Made by a program: the position numbers and the translations under genes. DNA of 29,640 bases from JAVBLV01 sp031553195 (lineage in GTDB: Bacteria; Bacteroidota; Bacteroidia; Bacteroidales; P3): NCBI GenBank assembly GCA_031553195.1, contig JAVBLV010000088.1, positions 1 through 29,640 of the forward strand, read 5' to 3'. How positions within the stretch are numbered: position 1 is the first letter of the stretch; each line of letters begins with the position of its first letter. Below the pieces are notes generated by a model. It was given only the letters and a program-made list of their open reading frames with translations, had not been told where the DNA came from and did not search any database. Positions 1 through 8,500 of the stretch are shown here, piece after piece.

Positions 1-1
1 C

Positions 2-124
2 AAAGACTTTCATCAAACAATAAAAGATTTTTTTGCAATTATAAACGATAAATATCAAAACGAATTGATCAGTCTTTTGAATCTTAAATTTCAATTCTTT
101 GATATTGACAACTCACAAAAATAG
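2..124 (+). CDS. Partial CDS, C-terminal 40 residues of a possible IS630-like transposase
   Basis: An open frame enters from the left edge and stops at a TAG, giving 40 residues that begin KDFHQTIKDFF and end in FQFFDIDNSQK. The stretch ELISLLNLKFQFF recalls the last part of IS630/Tc1-type transposases, where a helix like 'DELxSLLxLxFR' precedes the stop; this is remembered family resemblance, not a search result. No catalytic DDE residues lie inside the window, so the family cannot be confirmed. It runs convergent to the TlpA-like gene with 35 bp between the stops. It could equally be the end of an unrelated cytoplasmic protein. No terminal inverted repeat of an insertion sequence was recognised in the gap. 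Confidence 0.35.
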   Translation, partial: KDFHQTIKDFFAIINDKYQNELISLLNLKFQFFDIDNSQK

Positions 125-159
125 ACCGCATGAAGTATAAAGCCCTTCGTTTGAATAAC

Positions 160-1359
160 TTAATCCTGGGTATTTAAAAAAGCCTTGAGTTTCTCTTTCA
201 AATCTTCCGAATAACCGCGGAATACTTTCATTATTATTCCATCCTTACCGACAACATACATGGTCGGATAGCCCGAAACATGATAAGCATGATCTACATT
301 TCTAGATGTAAGCAAAATAGGGTAATTGATAGAATGCTTGTCTATAAAATCCGTTAAACGTTTTTTACTTTTTTCTTCCCCGTCAAAAGCATCTAACCAT
401 AATATTACTAATCCTTTATCGGAATATTCCTTTTGAATTTCCACTAAATGAGGAATCGATTGCACGCAGAAATGGCATGACATATACGAAAAATCCAGAA
501 TGGCAATTTTCCCTTTAAGATTCTCCAAACTTATTTGCTTGCCGGTAAGATGGTCTGTTCCTGTAAAAGGAGGCGCCGGCGTTCCTTCTTCCAATAATTC
601 CGGAAGAATATCTTCCGTATAAATATGACGCTTATATTTTTTTGTTTTACTCTTGAAATAAGCGTCTAATTTTTCTTTTGTTACCGTATTGAATTCTATA
701 TTCGTCAAATTCCATTCTTCATATTGGTAATCTCCGTCGGACTTTAGTTGGAAAGATCTGTTTATAATCACAAAATCTTTTTTCCGGATATATACATTTC
801 GTTTCATTTCTGAAAGTTCTTCCTCATCAGGGAAATAAATTTCCAATAAATAACAATCTTCCCCATTGTGTGTTACGGATTGTAATCGCACAATGTTAGA
901 CGTATCTTTTAAATTCTTGATAAGCGGATTAACAGAACGAAGATAAACATTCATCAAATTTCTGGAAGCAGATTCGAAATTATACGCTAAATCAAAAGTG
1001 TCATGAACCCGGTAGACGGTTAGCGTGTCATTGCTTGGAGAAAAAGTATACACATTTTCAAGATCATAGTAGCATTCTTCTTTTGAAGCCCCCTCTCCTA
1101 TCCTTTTAAACCAAAAACATAATCCATACAAAGTATCTTTTGGGACCTTAATAATTTTGCATTCCGCATTTCGATGGTAAAAAGTGTCGTCATCGCTAAG
1201 GAACTTCATTCTATAATGAATCGTATATGACATAGAATGAATGCCCTCATACTTATTCTGTACTTTTTGTATAATCCAATCCAAAGAATCATTTTGCCCA
1301 AAGACCGGATGGGTAAAAAGAAATCCGGTAAACAAAAGAAAAAAACGAAAAAATTTCAT
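160..1359 (-). CDS. TlpA-like thioredoxin-fold protein, exported thiol-disulfide oxidoreductase
   Basis: The 399-residue product starts with a signal peptide (MKFFRFFLLFTGFLFTHPVFG then Q), so it acts in the periplasm or at the outer membrane. Residues about 22-250 form a beta-rich N-terminal region without a recognised name, of the kind seen in Bacteroidetes TlpA/ResA relatives. Residues about 258-399 are a thioredoxin/AhpC-TSA fold: GTPAPPFTGTD, LKGKIAILDFSY, the redox pair Cys295-His-Phe-Cys298, and the cis-proline segment VSGYPTMYVV. CHFC is an unusual spacer dipeptide for the CxxC motif. Family knowledge suggests reduction of periplasmic disulfides or cytochrome c maturation; the substrate is unknown. 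Its start lies 46 bp after the stop of the TPR/LuxR regulator, so the two probably share a transcript. The ATG directly precedes the signal peptide. Confidence 0.85.
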   Translation of the reverse strand: MKFFRFFLLFTGFLFTHPVFGQNDSLDWIIQKVQNKYEGIHSMSYTIHYRMKFLSDDDTFYHRNAECKIIKVPKDTLYGLCFWFKRIGEGASKEECYYDLENVYTFSPSNDTLTVYRVHDTFDLAYNFESASRNLMNVYLRSVNPLIKNLKDTSNIVRLQSVTHNGEDCYLLEIYFPDEEELSEMKRNVYIRKKDFVIINRSFQLKSDGDYQYEEWNLTNIEFNTVTKEKLDAYFKSKTKKYKRHIYTEDILPELLEEGTPAPPFTGTDHLTGKQISLENLKGKIAILDFSYMSCHFCVQSIPHLVEIQKEYSDKGLVILWLDAFDGEEKSKKRLTDFIDKHSINYPILLTSRNVDHAYHVSGYPTMYVVGKDGIIMKVFRGYSEDLKEKLKAFLNTQD

Positions 1360-1405
1360 AGAATCAGAATTTTAGGTTACGGATTTTTGTTATTAAAAGA
1401 GATAT

Positions 1406-3136
1406 TTAAATACCTCTTATAAAATCATCTAAACTTTGGTCTTCGGTCAATCCTAATTTTTTCTTCAGTCGATAGCGATGAATAATAATAGATTCGGGCG
1501 ATATATTCAATATCTGGGCAATCTGTTTATTCGATATGCCAATGCGGAAATACGCGCATAGGCGCAAATTCGTTTCGGTTAAACCACTACAGGCCGCTTT
1601 TAATTTCTCAAAAAAACGAGGATGCACTTTATCAAAATGAAGCTTGAAATTCTCCCAATCGCTGTCCGTGCTTAAATTATTTTTTACAATGCCATTGATT
1701 TTTTTCCGGATTTCGCTTACATCTTTCTTATGTTCAGGTAATTGCTGTGCCAAATCTGAAATTTGTTTTAAAATTTCGTTTTTATTCGACAATTGTAATG
1801 AATACGAAGTAATTTCCCGTATTTTAGCCTCCAGAATTTCGGCATGTTTTTCGTCGTGCAATCGCTGAATTTCTTTTTCTTGTTCCAATTCCTGGGTAAG
1901 CTTCCGGTTTTCGGAAGTTTTAATCCGCTTTTGTTGTTGTACAATAAACAAGAATAGAGAAATTAAAAGAATAATAAGTATAGATATTACCAAAACGAAA
2001 ATAAGACGCCTATTCTTTAGTTTAATTTCTTGTTCTGCAATAATCAGTTTATTTTTTGAGGCATCCAAAAAACTCGAAACGTAGGACTGATAAGCTTTAA
2101 TAGCCTGCGAGCTACCGGCAATCTGGTGATTTAGGGTATTATATTTTTCCAAATAAATAAATGCGCGGATAGTGTCTCCCAATATTGCATAAGTAGATGA
2201 CAAATTGGTCAGGGATGAGGATAGCTGATCTAAATTCCTATCTCTTGTGGCTATTTCTTTAGCAGTAGTAAAATATTGCAATGCTTTTTTATAATCGTTA
2301 TTCCTATAATAATAAATCCCCATATATTGATAAAAGGAAAGCGTAAGTTTTTTATTATCAATCGATTTAAGTAGTTTTTCCGCAAGAGTATAGTAATAAT
2401 ATGTTTGTTTATAGTCGCCATCGGTAGAATAAAAAGAACCCAGGTTAAGATAGGCGATAACCAATGACCCCGTATCCCGGAAGGCCTGAATCTGAGGAAT
2501 AAAATGCAGAAAAGAATCAATAATAGCAGTCGATCGTTGATCAAAAAACATCAACCGGAAAAGATTGTTATGCAAATGGTAATAATCCACTTGATCGGGT
2601 TTTACCAAGTCAATTCCCTGTTGATAGTAATCCTCAGCCATATTGCCGATCCTTAGGTAACTACAAATATTTCCCAATACATTATAGGTTTTTGCCGTAA
2701 ATACGTCGTTTTTCAATTGCTTGAATAGTTCGAGCGCTTGTAAGGCATTGGAAAATGCATCTATGTAATTGCCTTTTGTAGTATAATTTAGAGCTAAAGA
2801 ATAATTTAATAATGCATTTTCAAAAGGATAGTTTTTTTTATTTACGGATTGCAGTGCGCGATTTATTTTTGCGAATAAAGAATCATTATGTATTCCCTGG
2901 GCGTAACTCAGCGCGGTTTCCCGATAAATATATTGTATGGAAAAAGAAATATTTTTTGGATTTTCATCAGCAATTTTTTGCAAATCTGCCAGTAACAAAA
3001 TGACTCTGTCCCCATGAGAAAATCCAATCCTATCAATTTCACAGACAAGAGAGTCAAAACGCGTCTTTGTTTGATCATTCGTCCATCCCTGATAAGAAAT
3101 AAGCAATAAAAAATAGAAGAAATGTATGGGTTTCAT
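1406..3136 (-). CDS. TPR-repeat, membrane-anchored LuxR-type transcription regulator
   Basis: The product has a short signal-like N-terminus, a long TPR array (about residues 60-350, with units such as AKTYNVLGNICSYLRIGNMAEDY), one transmembrane helix (about 376-399, LIFVLVISILIILLISLFLF), a coiled coil (about 405-460), and a C-terminal LuxR/GerE helix-turn-helix (about 515-575, TNLRLCAYFRIGISNKQIAQ and SPESIIIHRYRLKKKLG). This is the Bacteroidetes arrangement in which TPRs outside the inner membrane sense a signal or partner and the cytoplasmic HTH binds DNA. The ATG at 3136 is preferred over an in-frame TTG one codon earlier. A promoter lies directly upstream. The downstream TlpA-like gene is a likely co-transcribed partner; the regulatory target is unknown. 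Confidence 0.85.
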   Translation of the reverse strand: MKPIHFFYFLLLISYQGWTNDQTKTRFDSLVCEIDRIGFSHGDRVILLLADLQKIADENPKNISFSIQYIYRETALSYAQGIHNDSLFAKINRALQSVNKKNYPFENALLNYSLALNYTTKGNYIDAFSNALQALELFKQLKNDVFTAKTYNVLGNICSYLRIGNMAEDYYQQGIDLVKPDQVDYYHLHNNLFRLMFFDQRSTAIIDSFLHFIPQIQAFRDTGSLVIAYLNLGSFYSTDGDYKQTYYYYTLAEKLLKSIDNKKLTLSFYQYMGIYYYRNNDYKKALQYFTTAKEIATRDRNLDQLSSSLTNLSSTYAILGDTIRAFIYLEKYNTLNHQIAGSSQAIKAYQSYVSSFLDASKNKLIIAEQEIKLKNRRLIFVLVISILIILLISLFLFIVQQQKRIKTSENRKLTQELEQEKEIQRLHDEKHAEILEAKIREITSYSLQLSNKNEILKQISDLAQQLPEHKKDVSEIRKKINGIVKNNLSTDSDWENFKLHFDKVHPRFFEKLKAACSGLTETNLRLCAYFRIGISNKQIAQILNISPESIIIHRYRLKKKLGLTEDQSLDDFIRGI

Positions 3137-3162
3137 CAAAATTTCCCTTTCATTAACGTATG

Positions 3163-3192
3163 CAAATATACAATTTTCTCAAAACTTTCAAA
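3163..3192 (-). promoter_or_regulatory. Bacteroidetes-type promoter for the TPR/LuxR gene
   Basis: Read on the minus strand: TTTG (3192-3189), an 18-bp spacer, then TATATTTG (3170-3163), a full match to TAnnTTTG. It lies about 27 bp upstream of the regulator ATG, which gives a short leader. Confidence 0.6.
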
Positions 3193-3298
3193 CCCGCGCA
3201 GATACTCTGAAGAAAAGCCTTTTTCCCGATAAAAATCATTTTATGTAAATCGTTTGTATATGTTAATTATATAAGGTATCCAAACCGTTGGAGGTTAT

Positions 3299-3330
3299 TT
3301 TGTTTAACTTTGTTGTAGTTCTTATTTTTG
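3299..3330 (+). promoter_or_regulatory. Candidate promoter for the Omp28-like T9SS gene
   Basis: TTTG (3299-3302), a 20-bp spacer, then TATTTTTG (3323-3330) fit the Bacteroidetes -33/-7 pattern. An overlapping second -7 match, TAACTTTG (3305-3312), has a TTG only 14 bp upstream and is less likely. Either implies a leader of about 125-145 nt before the ATG. The rest of this 326-bp divergent spacer (3137-3462) shows nothing else recognisable. Confidence 0.5.
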
Positions 3331-3462
3331 TTTTGGAATGAAATTTGTTTAATCATTGGGTTATCGGCTAAAATATATTCAGTCCATTAAATTCAAATTA
3401 ATCATTTACCCTGATAATCAAAATTTATGCGGGTTTTATATAGCCATTAAAATCTTTTTATT

Positions 3463-5394
3463 ATGAAAAAAATCATATCATTTCTTGCAATAATTTTATT
3501 CGTTTATAGTCTTTCAGCCCAACAAAACGAAAATTTATTATCCGGGGCCCATTTTAAGACCACAGACGTAACTGTTACTTGGCTCACAAAAGAAATCAGG
3601 ACCAATAGTTTCGGACTAAATAATGCGGGCGTTACCGGAGCTTTTATGGAATTAAATCCAAGCGATTTGTTGAATTTTAATAATACGGGGAAAAAGTTGA
3701 CAAATATCAAACAAGTACAATTTTATCTCGAAACAAAATTAAAATTCAATGCTTGCAGGATCGTTTTAATGAGAGGGACAGACATTGCAACCGCCGCTAA
3801 AGTAGTAAGCCAGGCTATTGATACCAATATTTTAACTTTAGGATGGAATTCGATAGATTTAGACAGTCCGTATGTTATTAGTGATTCTTCACAAAGACTT
3901 TATATTGGTTATGAAATTGACTTGAAACAATCCGAAACTCCTTTGGCCGCCGCTGACGGAAAGAATGCAAAACAGGGTTGGTTTTTATCGTTTAATTCTT
4001 ATTCCAATATTAGCGTTAGCGGATATGTCTTCCTCATAAAAGCTTTAGCTACTGCTGAAGATGCCGCTGCAAATGAAATTGCATTGTTGCCATTAGAGTT
4101 TCCTTTTTATAAAACAGTTGGAGATACGGTTCCTATTCGGGCGACTCTTAAAAACTACGGAACAGCGCCGCTAACGTCGTTTAAGTTTGGCTACGATGTC
4201 AATGGGGTACAATCCAATATTCAGACTTATACCGGTTTAAATATTGCTCCCGATTCCTTCTATACTTTCACGCATTCGACGCCATATATTATAGACACCG
4301 TTAATACTTTGATTATCAAATCAACCGTTTCGCAGCCCAATGGCGTTTCCGACGTAGAATTTAACAATTTTCAAACCAATACAATCCTCGCGCTTCCAAG
4401 AATAGCAATTCCGCGTGTTGTTTTACACGAAGTATTTACCAGTTCAACATGTTCTCCATGCAAAAAGGGAAATGAAGTTTTAGATTCAATCCTAGGCTTG
4501 TACGATTCTTCCAGATGGGCATGTATTAAATATCAAATGCCTTTCCCAGGTATGGGGGATCCTTATTACACAAGCGAATGTGGCGACAGATCTAACTTTT
4601 ACGGAAATGTTACAGGCGTGCCTTCGCTTATTGCCGATGGGCCTGAATTATTCAAAATCAATCCTGCCAATTATTCTTACAATCAACTTGACGCTTTGGC
4701 GCAGACGCCTGCATTCGTTCAGATGTCGGGGACAGTAGAAGTTAATGAAAAAACTGTAAATCTAAATGTTACGATTAATCCTATTTCTAATATTGCCAAT
4801 GAGAATTTACGATTTTTTGCTGCTATTGTTGAGAAAAGAACCGAGAAGAATCGAAAGACAAACGGAGAAACAGAATTTTTATATGTGATGAAAAAATTCA
4901 TGACAGATGTAAAAGGAGATTCTCTTACCTCTTTGGAAATAAATGTCCCCAAGGTACTTGAATATAATTATACCTTTCAAGGAGGGTACCGTCTGCCGAC
5001 CAACGCTTCTAATCCAATCAATAACGACATAGAAAACTCTGTAGAAAATTTCGATAGCCTGATGGTTGTGTACTGGATACAGGATATTAAAAACAAAGTG
5101 GTATATCAATCAGGAAAAGCTGATCCAGACAACAAATCAGCTATTTCTATATTAAAGCCGGAACAGGTAAACGTAACTGTTTTTCCCAATCCGGCAAGAA
5201 TGAAGTTTACCATTCAATCGAATATTCCCTTTACCAAGATAAGCCTATGGAATATGTCCGGACAGAATATGATTGAACTAGAAATTCACGCTAAAGAGTA
5301 TCAGGTGGATGCGAGTAAATTGACGAAAGGAATGTATCTTTTGCAAATTGAAACAAACAAAGGCGTTGTAACTCGCAAAATCGAGATGCTCTAA
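3463..5394 (+). CDS. Omp28-like secreted protein with CSPC redox motif and T9SS sorting domain
   Basis: The 643-residue product has a signal peptide (MKKIISFLAIILFVYSLSAQ). Residues about 25-200 are a beta-sandwich-like region, about 205-315 a CARDB-like Ig segment (PIRATLKNYGTAPLTSFKFGYDVNG), and about 318-550 the Omp28-type thioredoxin-like domain starting at VVLHEVFTSSTCSPC, with Cys330-Ser-Pro-Cys333. Residues about 563-643 form a T9SS type A C-terminal domain (VFPNPARMKFTI, ISLWNMSGQ, LTKGMYLLQIETNKG). It is therefore predicted to cross the outer membrane by T9SS, lose its C-terminal domain and be anchored or released. Omp28 of Porphyromonas is a surface protein of uncertain role; a redox role is inferred only from the CxxC. 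The next gene, also T9SS cargo, starts 117 bp later. Confidence 0.85.
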   Translation: MKKIISFLAIILFVYSLSAQQNENLLSGAHFKTTDVTVTWLTKEIRTNSFGLNNAGVTGAFMELNPSDLLNFNNTGKKLTNIKQVQFYLETKLKFNACRIVLMRGTDIATAAKVVSQAIDTNILTLGWNSIDLDSPYVISDSSQRLYIGYEIDLKQSETPLAAADGKNAKQGWFLSFNSYSNISVSGYVFLIKALATAEDAAANEIALLPLEFPFYKTVGDTVPIRATLKNYGTAPLTSFKFGYDVNGVQSNIQTYTGLNIAPDSFYTFTHSTPYIIDTVNTLIIKSTVSQPNGVSDVEFNNFQTNTILALPRIAIPRVVLHEVFTSSTCSPCKKGNEVLDSILGLYDSSRWACIKYQMPFPGMGDPYYTSECGDRSNFYGNVTGVPSLIADGPELFKINPANYSYNQLDALAQTPAFVQMSGTVEVNEKTVNLNVTINPISNIANENLRFFAAIVEKRTEKNRKTNGETEFLYVMKKFMTDVKGDSLTSLEINVPKVLEYNYTFQGGYRLPTNASNPINNDIENSVENFDSLMVVYWIQDIKNKVVYQSGKADPDNKSAISILKPEQVNVTVFPNPARMKFTIQSNIPFTKISLWNMSGQNMIELEIHAKEYQVDASKLTKGMYLLQIETNKGVVTRKIEML

Positions 5395-5433
5395 TACTCG
5401 TAAAATCTTTTAGAATACAGGTATAAATTAATA

Positions 5434-5470
5434 TTGCGTTCTATAAAAATCGATTCATTAATTTTGAATC
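5434..5470 (+). promoter_or_regulatory. Candidate promoter with a small inverted repeat over the -7 box
   Basis: TTG (5434-5436), a 22-bp spacer, then TAATTTTG (5459-5466) match the Bacteroidetes promoter pattern 45 bp before the ATG of the large T9SS gene. The -7 box lies within an inverted repeat, GATTCA (5452-5457) and TGAATC (5465-5470), which could be a repressor site. The palindrome is short, so chance is possible. Confidence 0.45.
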
Positions 5471-5511
5471 ACTGATTATTAGTAAATTATAACAACCAAA
5501 TTTTAAAACAG

Positions 5512-8500
5512 ATGAAAAAAATCACTTTTCTCAGTTTGGCCATGTTGCTATACTCAATAAGCGTATTTGCACAAGCGCCGTATTATGGAACTCCTTTTTA
5601 TAAAGAAGGGTTCGATGCTGCTACTCTTCCCGCCGGTTGGACGCAATCTGGTCTGACTTACAAAACCGCCGGCGTTACCGAACCGAATACCACTGCGTGG
5701 AGCACAATCAGCGACGCAAGCGTTTCCCCTCCAAACAAAAGATTTAGTCATACCGATGCGGCAAGTACTTATTCTTTGCAGTGCATTATTGCTCAAAACA
5801 CGGGATTGATAGATACGCTTACATCTCCTATGATTACTAATTCAGAAACAGATTTGATTTGCGTAGGTTTTTCCTTTTTCAACAATCCTACAGCAGGCGC
5901 GGCTTGGCCTAACGGTTATGGTTATTTTTCTTTTGAAATTTCCGATCCGACAGGAAGTAATTGGAGCCTTCTTTGGCGTAGCGACGGACAATCTACCGGA
6001 TACGCTTACACTGAAACTCCAACCCCAATGGTTCCCTCTTTTTCTGGATGGACAACGGTGAAGGTAAATCTTCCGGCCAGTTACAACGGACAAAATTTCA
6101 AAGTACGTTTTTGTATAAATTCCGAAGATCTCAGGCAAACAGCCATGACGCTTTTTCAGATAGACGGACTTTTTGCTTCCAAACAACGCACAAACGACGC
6201 CAAAATCAACTCCATTAACAACTTTTCTTCAACTACTAAGGGGGGGTATTTACATCAGGCAATTACCATACAATTTTCTAATGAAGGTACTGCTCCGATA
6301 TCCAGCATTGATCTAGGGTATAAAGTATTTACAACAGGACAACCGGATCAAGTTGTAACGGAAACGTACGCCCTGTCTACGCCTCTTCAAGCCAAACAAA
6401 CGGGAAGTTATACCTTTGCGCAAAAAGCAGATTTGTCTTCAAGAAGAACTACCTACAATTTCAGCGGTTGGGTAGCTTTAACGGGAGAAGAATATCCTGT
6501 AGACGACACGCTTAAATACACCCTTACCAATACGATGACAGATGTCCCATACAAAGCCGCATGGTTAAGATCGGGCAATGTAACAGATGAGTGGGTTGTG
6601 GTACAAGAGGACAAAAGCTCGGATTATCCTACCTGGTCTCAAACAATATATAACCACTATGATACCGCATCTTATTGTAATGCGTCGAATAAACAACTTG
6701 ACGGAGACAGCTATTATTTCTCACGCCCGTTATATTTACTGGCAGGAAAAACTTATGCATTAAGGTTTAATACTTTTACAGAATCCAGCGATCCGGCAGA
6801 TACAAATGCTATGAAGGTTTTTCTGACGGCAAGTCTTGATACTTCTACTTCGGCCATTATAGGTAGTCTGTTATTTAACAGAACTAATATAAACAATGTA
6901 GTAATAAACCAGAGCATTTACGTAACGCCTACCCAAGATTCTTCATATTATTTTGTTTTCCGCGCTTTATGCAAAGCGCAAGCAAAACCGTTGTACATCT
7001 ATGATCTTACCGTTAAAGAAGCTGAAAATGTCGATGCATTAGTAAAAAAACTCCAAACTCCTGTAAACAAAATAATCCGTTATACTAATGCTGAACCGGT
7101 TACCATACAAATAGAAAATGCAGGTTTACAATCCATTGCAGGCGGAGATCTGAAAGTTTATTATCAATTAGATAATAATGAGGCTGTCGTAGAAACCATT
7201 TCGACTTCTTTAGCCTCCAAAGGAGTTATTACCCATACATTTGCTTCAAGGGCGGATATGAAAACTTTAAAAAGTTACAATTTGAAAGTAGGAGTATTAT
7301 TAGACGGCGATGAAGACGTCAGCAACAATGCTCTTACTTATAAACTTACCCCTCTGACAGTAGAATTGCCTTACAATGGCAGTTTAGGCGCTAATAGCAA
7401 TAATCGTACTTATGAAGAGGATTACTGGACACCTGTAGACAACAAATGGTCTGTTGCAGCTACTACAACAGAAACACGTTGGACTTATGGAGGTACGGGA
7501 GGAAGCCCTGCCACTGCCGTCGCCACATTATATTCCCGTCCTATTCACGTAGATGCCGGAACAACATGCCGTTTCAACTATTCGGTAGCCCGGAGTAGTA
7601 CAAATATAACCTCTATCCCTTCATTCCAGGTGGGAGTTTACCAAAAAACCGGTAATACGTACAATTTAGTTTTTTTAGCAAATGATACCGTCGTTAAAAC
7701 CGACGCTAATGTATACACTACCTATGTCCATGATTTTATCCCGACTACAAGCGGGGACTATTATTTTGGTTATATTGTAACTCCTTCGGCCAGCGGATTA
7801 CCCTATAACATTTATTTGAAAGAAACTAATTTCAACCTTGTAGGCGATGTGGGTATTTCTGAAATTGTGTCCCCGACTTTCATTAATAATTGCACGGCGA
7901 CAACGTCTATTACGGTAAAGGTTCAAAACTACGGAACAAATAACATTTACTCTATTCCGGTATCTTATAGCGTAAATAATGGGACAACCGTTAAAGAAAC
8001 CATTACTTTTTCTCCGGCGTTAGGCGCAAATCAATCATACACCTATACATTTAATCAAACAGCCGATATGAGCGCCGCTGTAGACTATGCGCTTGTCGTT
8101 TACACCCAATTGGCCGGCGATACAAATCTGACGAATGATACAAGTTCCGTTAATATTATATATCGAACGGTATTGCAATATGGCGATGTTAACAATTCCG
8201 TGCTTGCAGGACCTGTGGGAGGAGCTCCCAGAATGGGATTGTCAAGTGATGGAAGCGCGTTTGTAAGTTTCTGGCGTACCACTCCTGCCGATTCTACAGC
8301 GGCCGTGCCTTTCAAACACCGGTATAATTTATTTACCCAATATTTAGACCCGCGTGGAGTAGTTCAGTGGGAAAATGATCTTAAAATTTCTAATAATGAC
8401 AGATCTTATAACATACCTTACGCATCAACTATGGATCACCAGGATAATTATATTGTAGCTGTTTCGAATATAACAGGTTATGAAGCAGAGGCAGAAATCA

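Noticed and set aside
5554..6186. Minus-strand open frames of 80 and 114 residues within the large T9SS gene
   Set aside because: They are antisense shadows with compositionally odd translations; the plus-strand frame has clear domain sequence.
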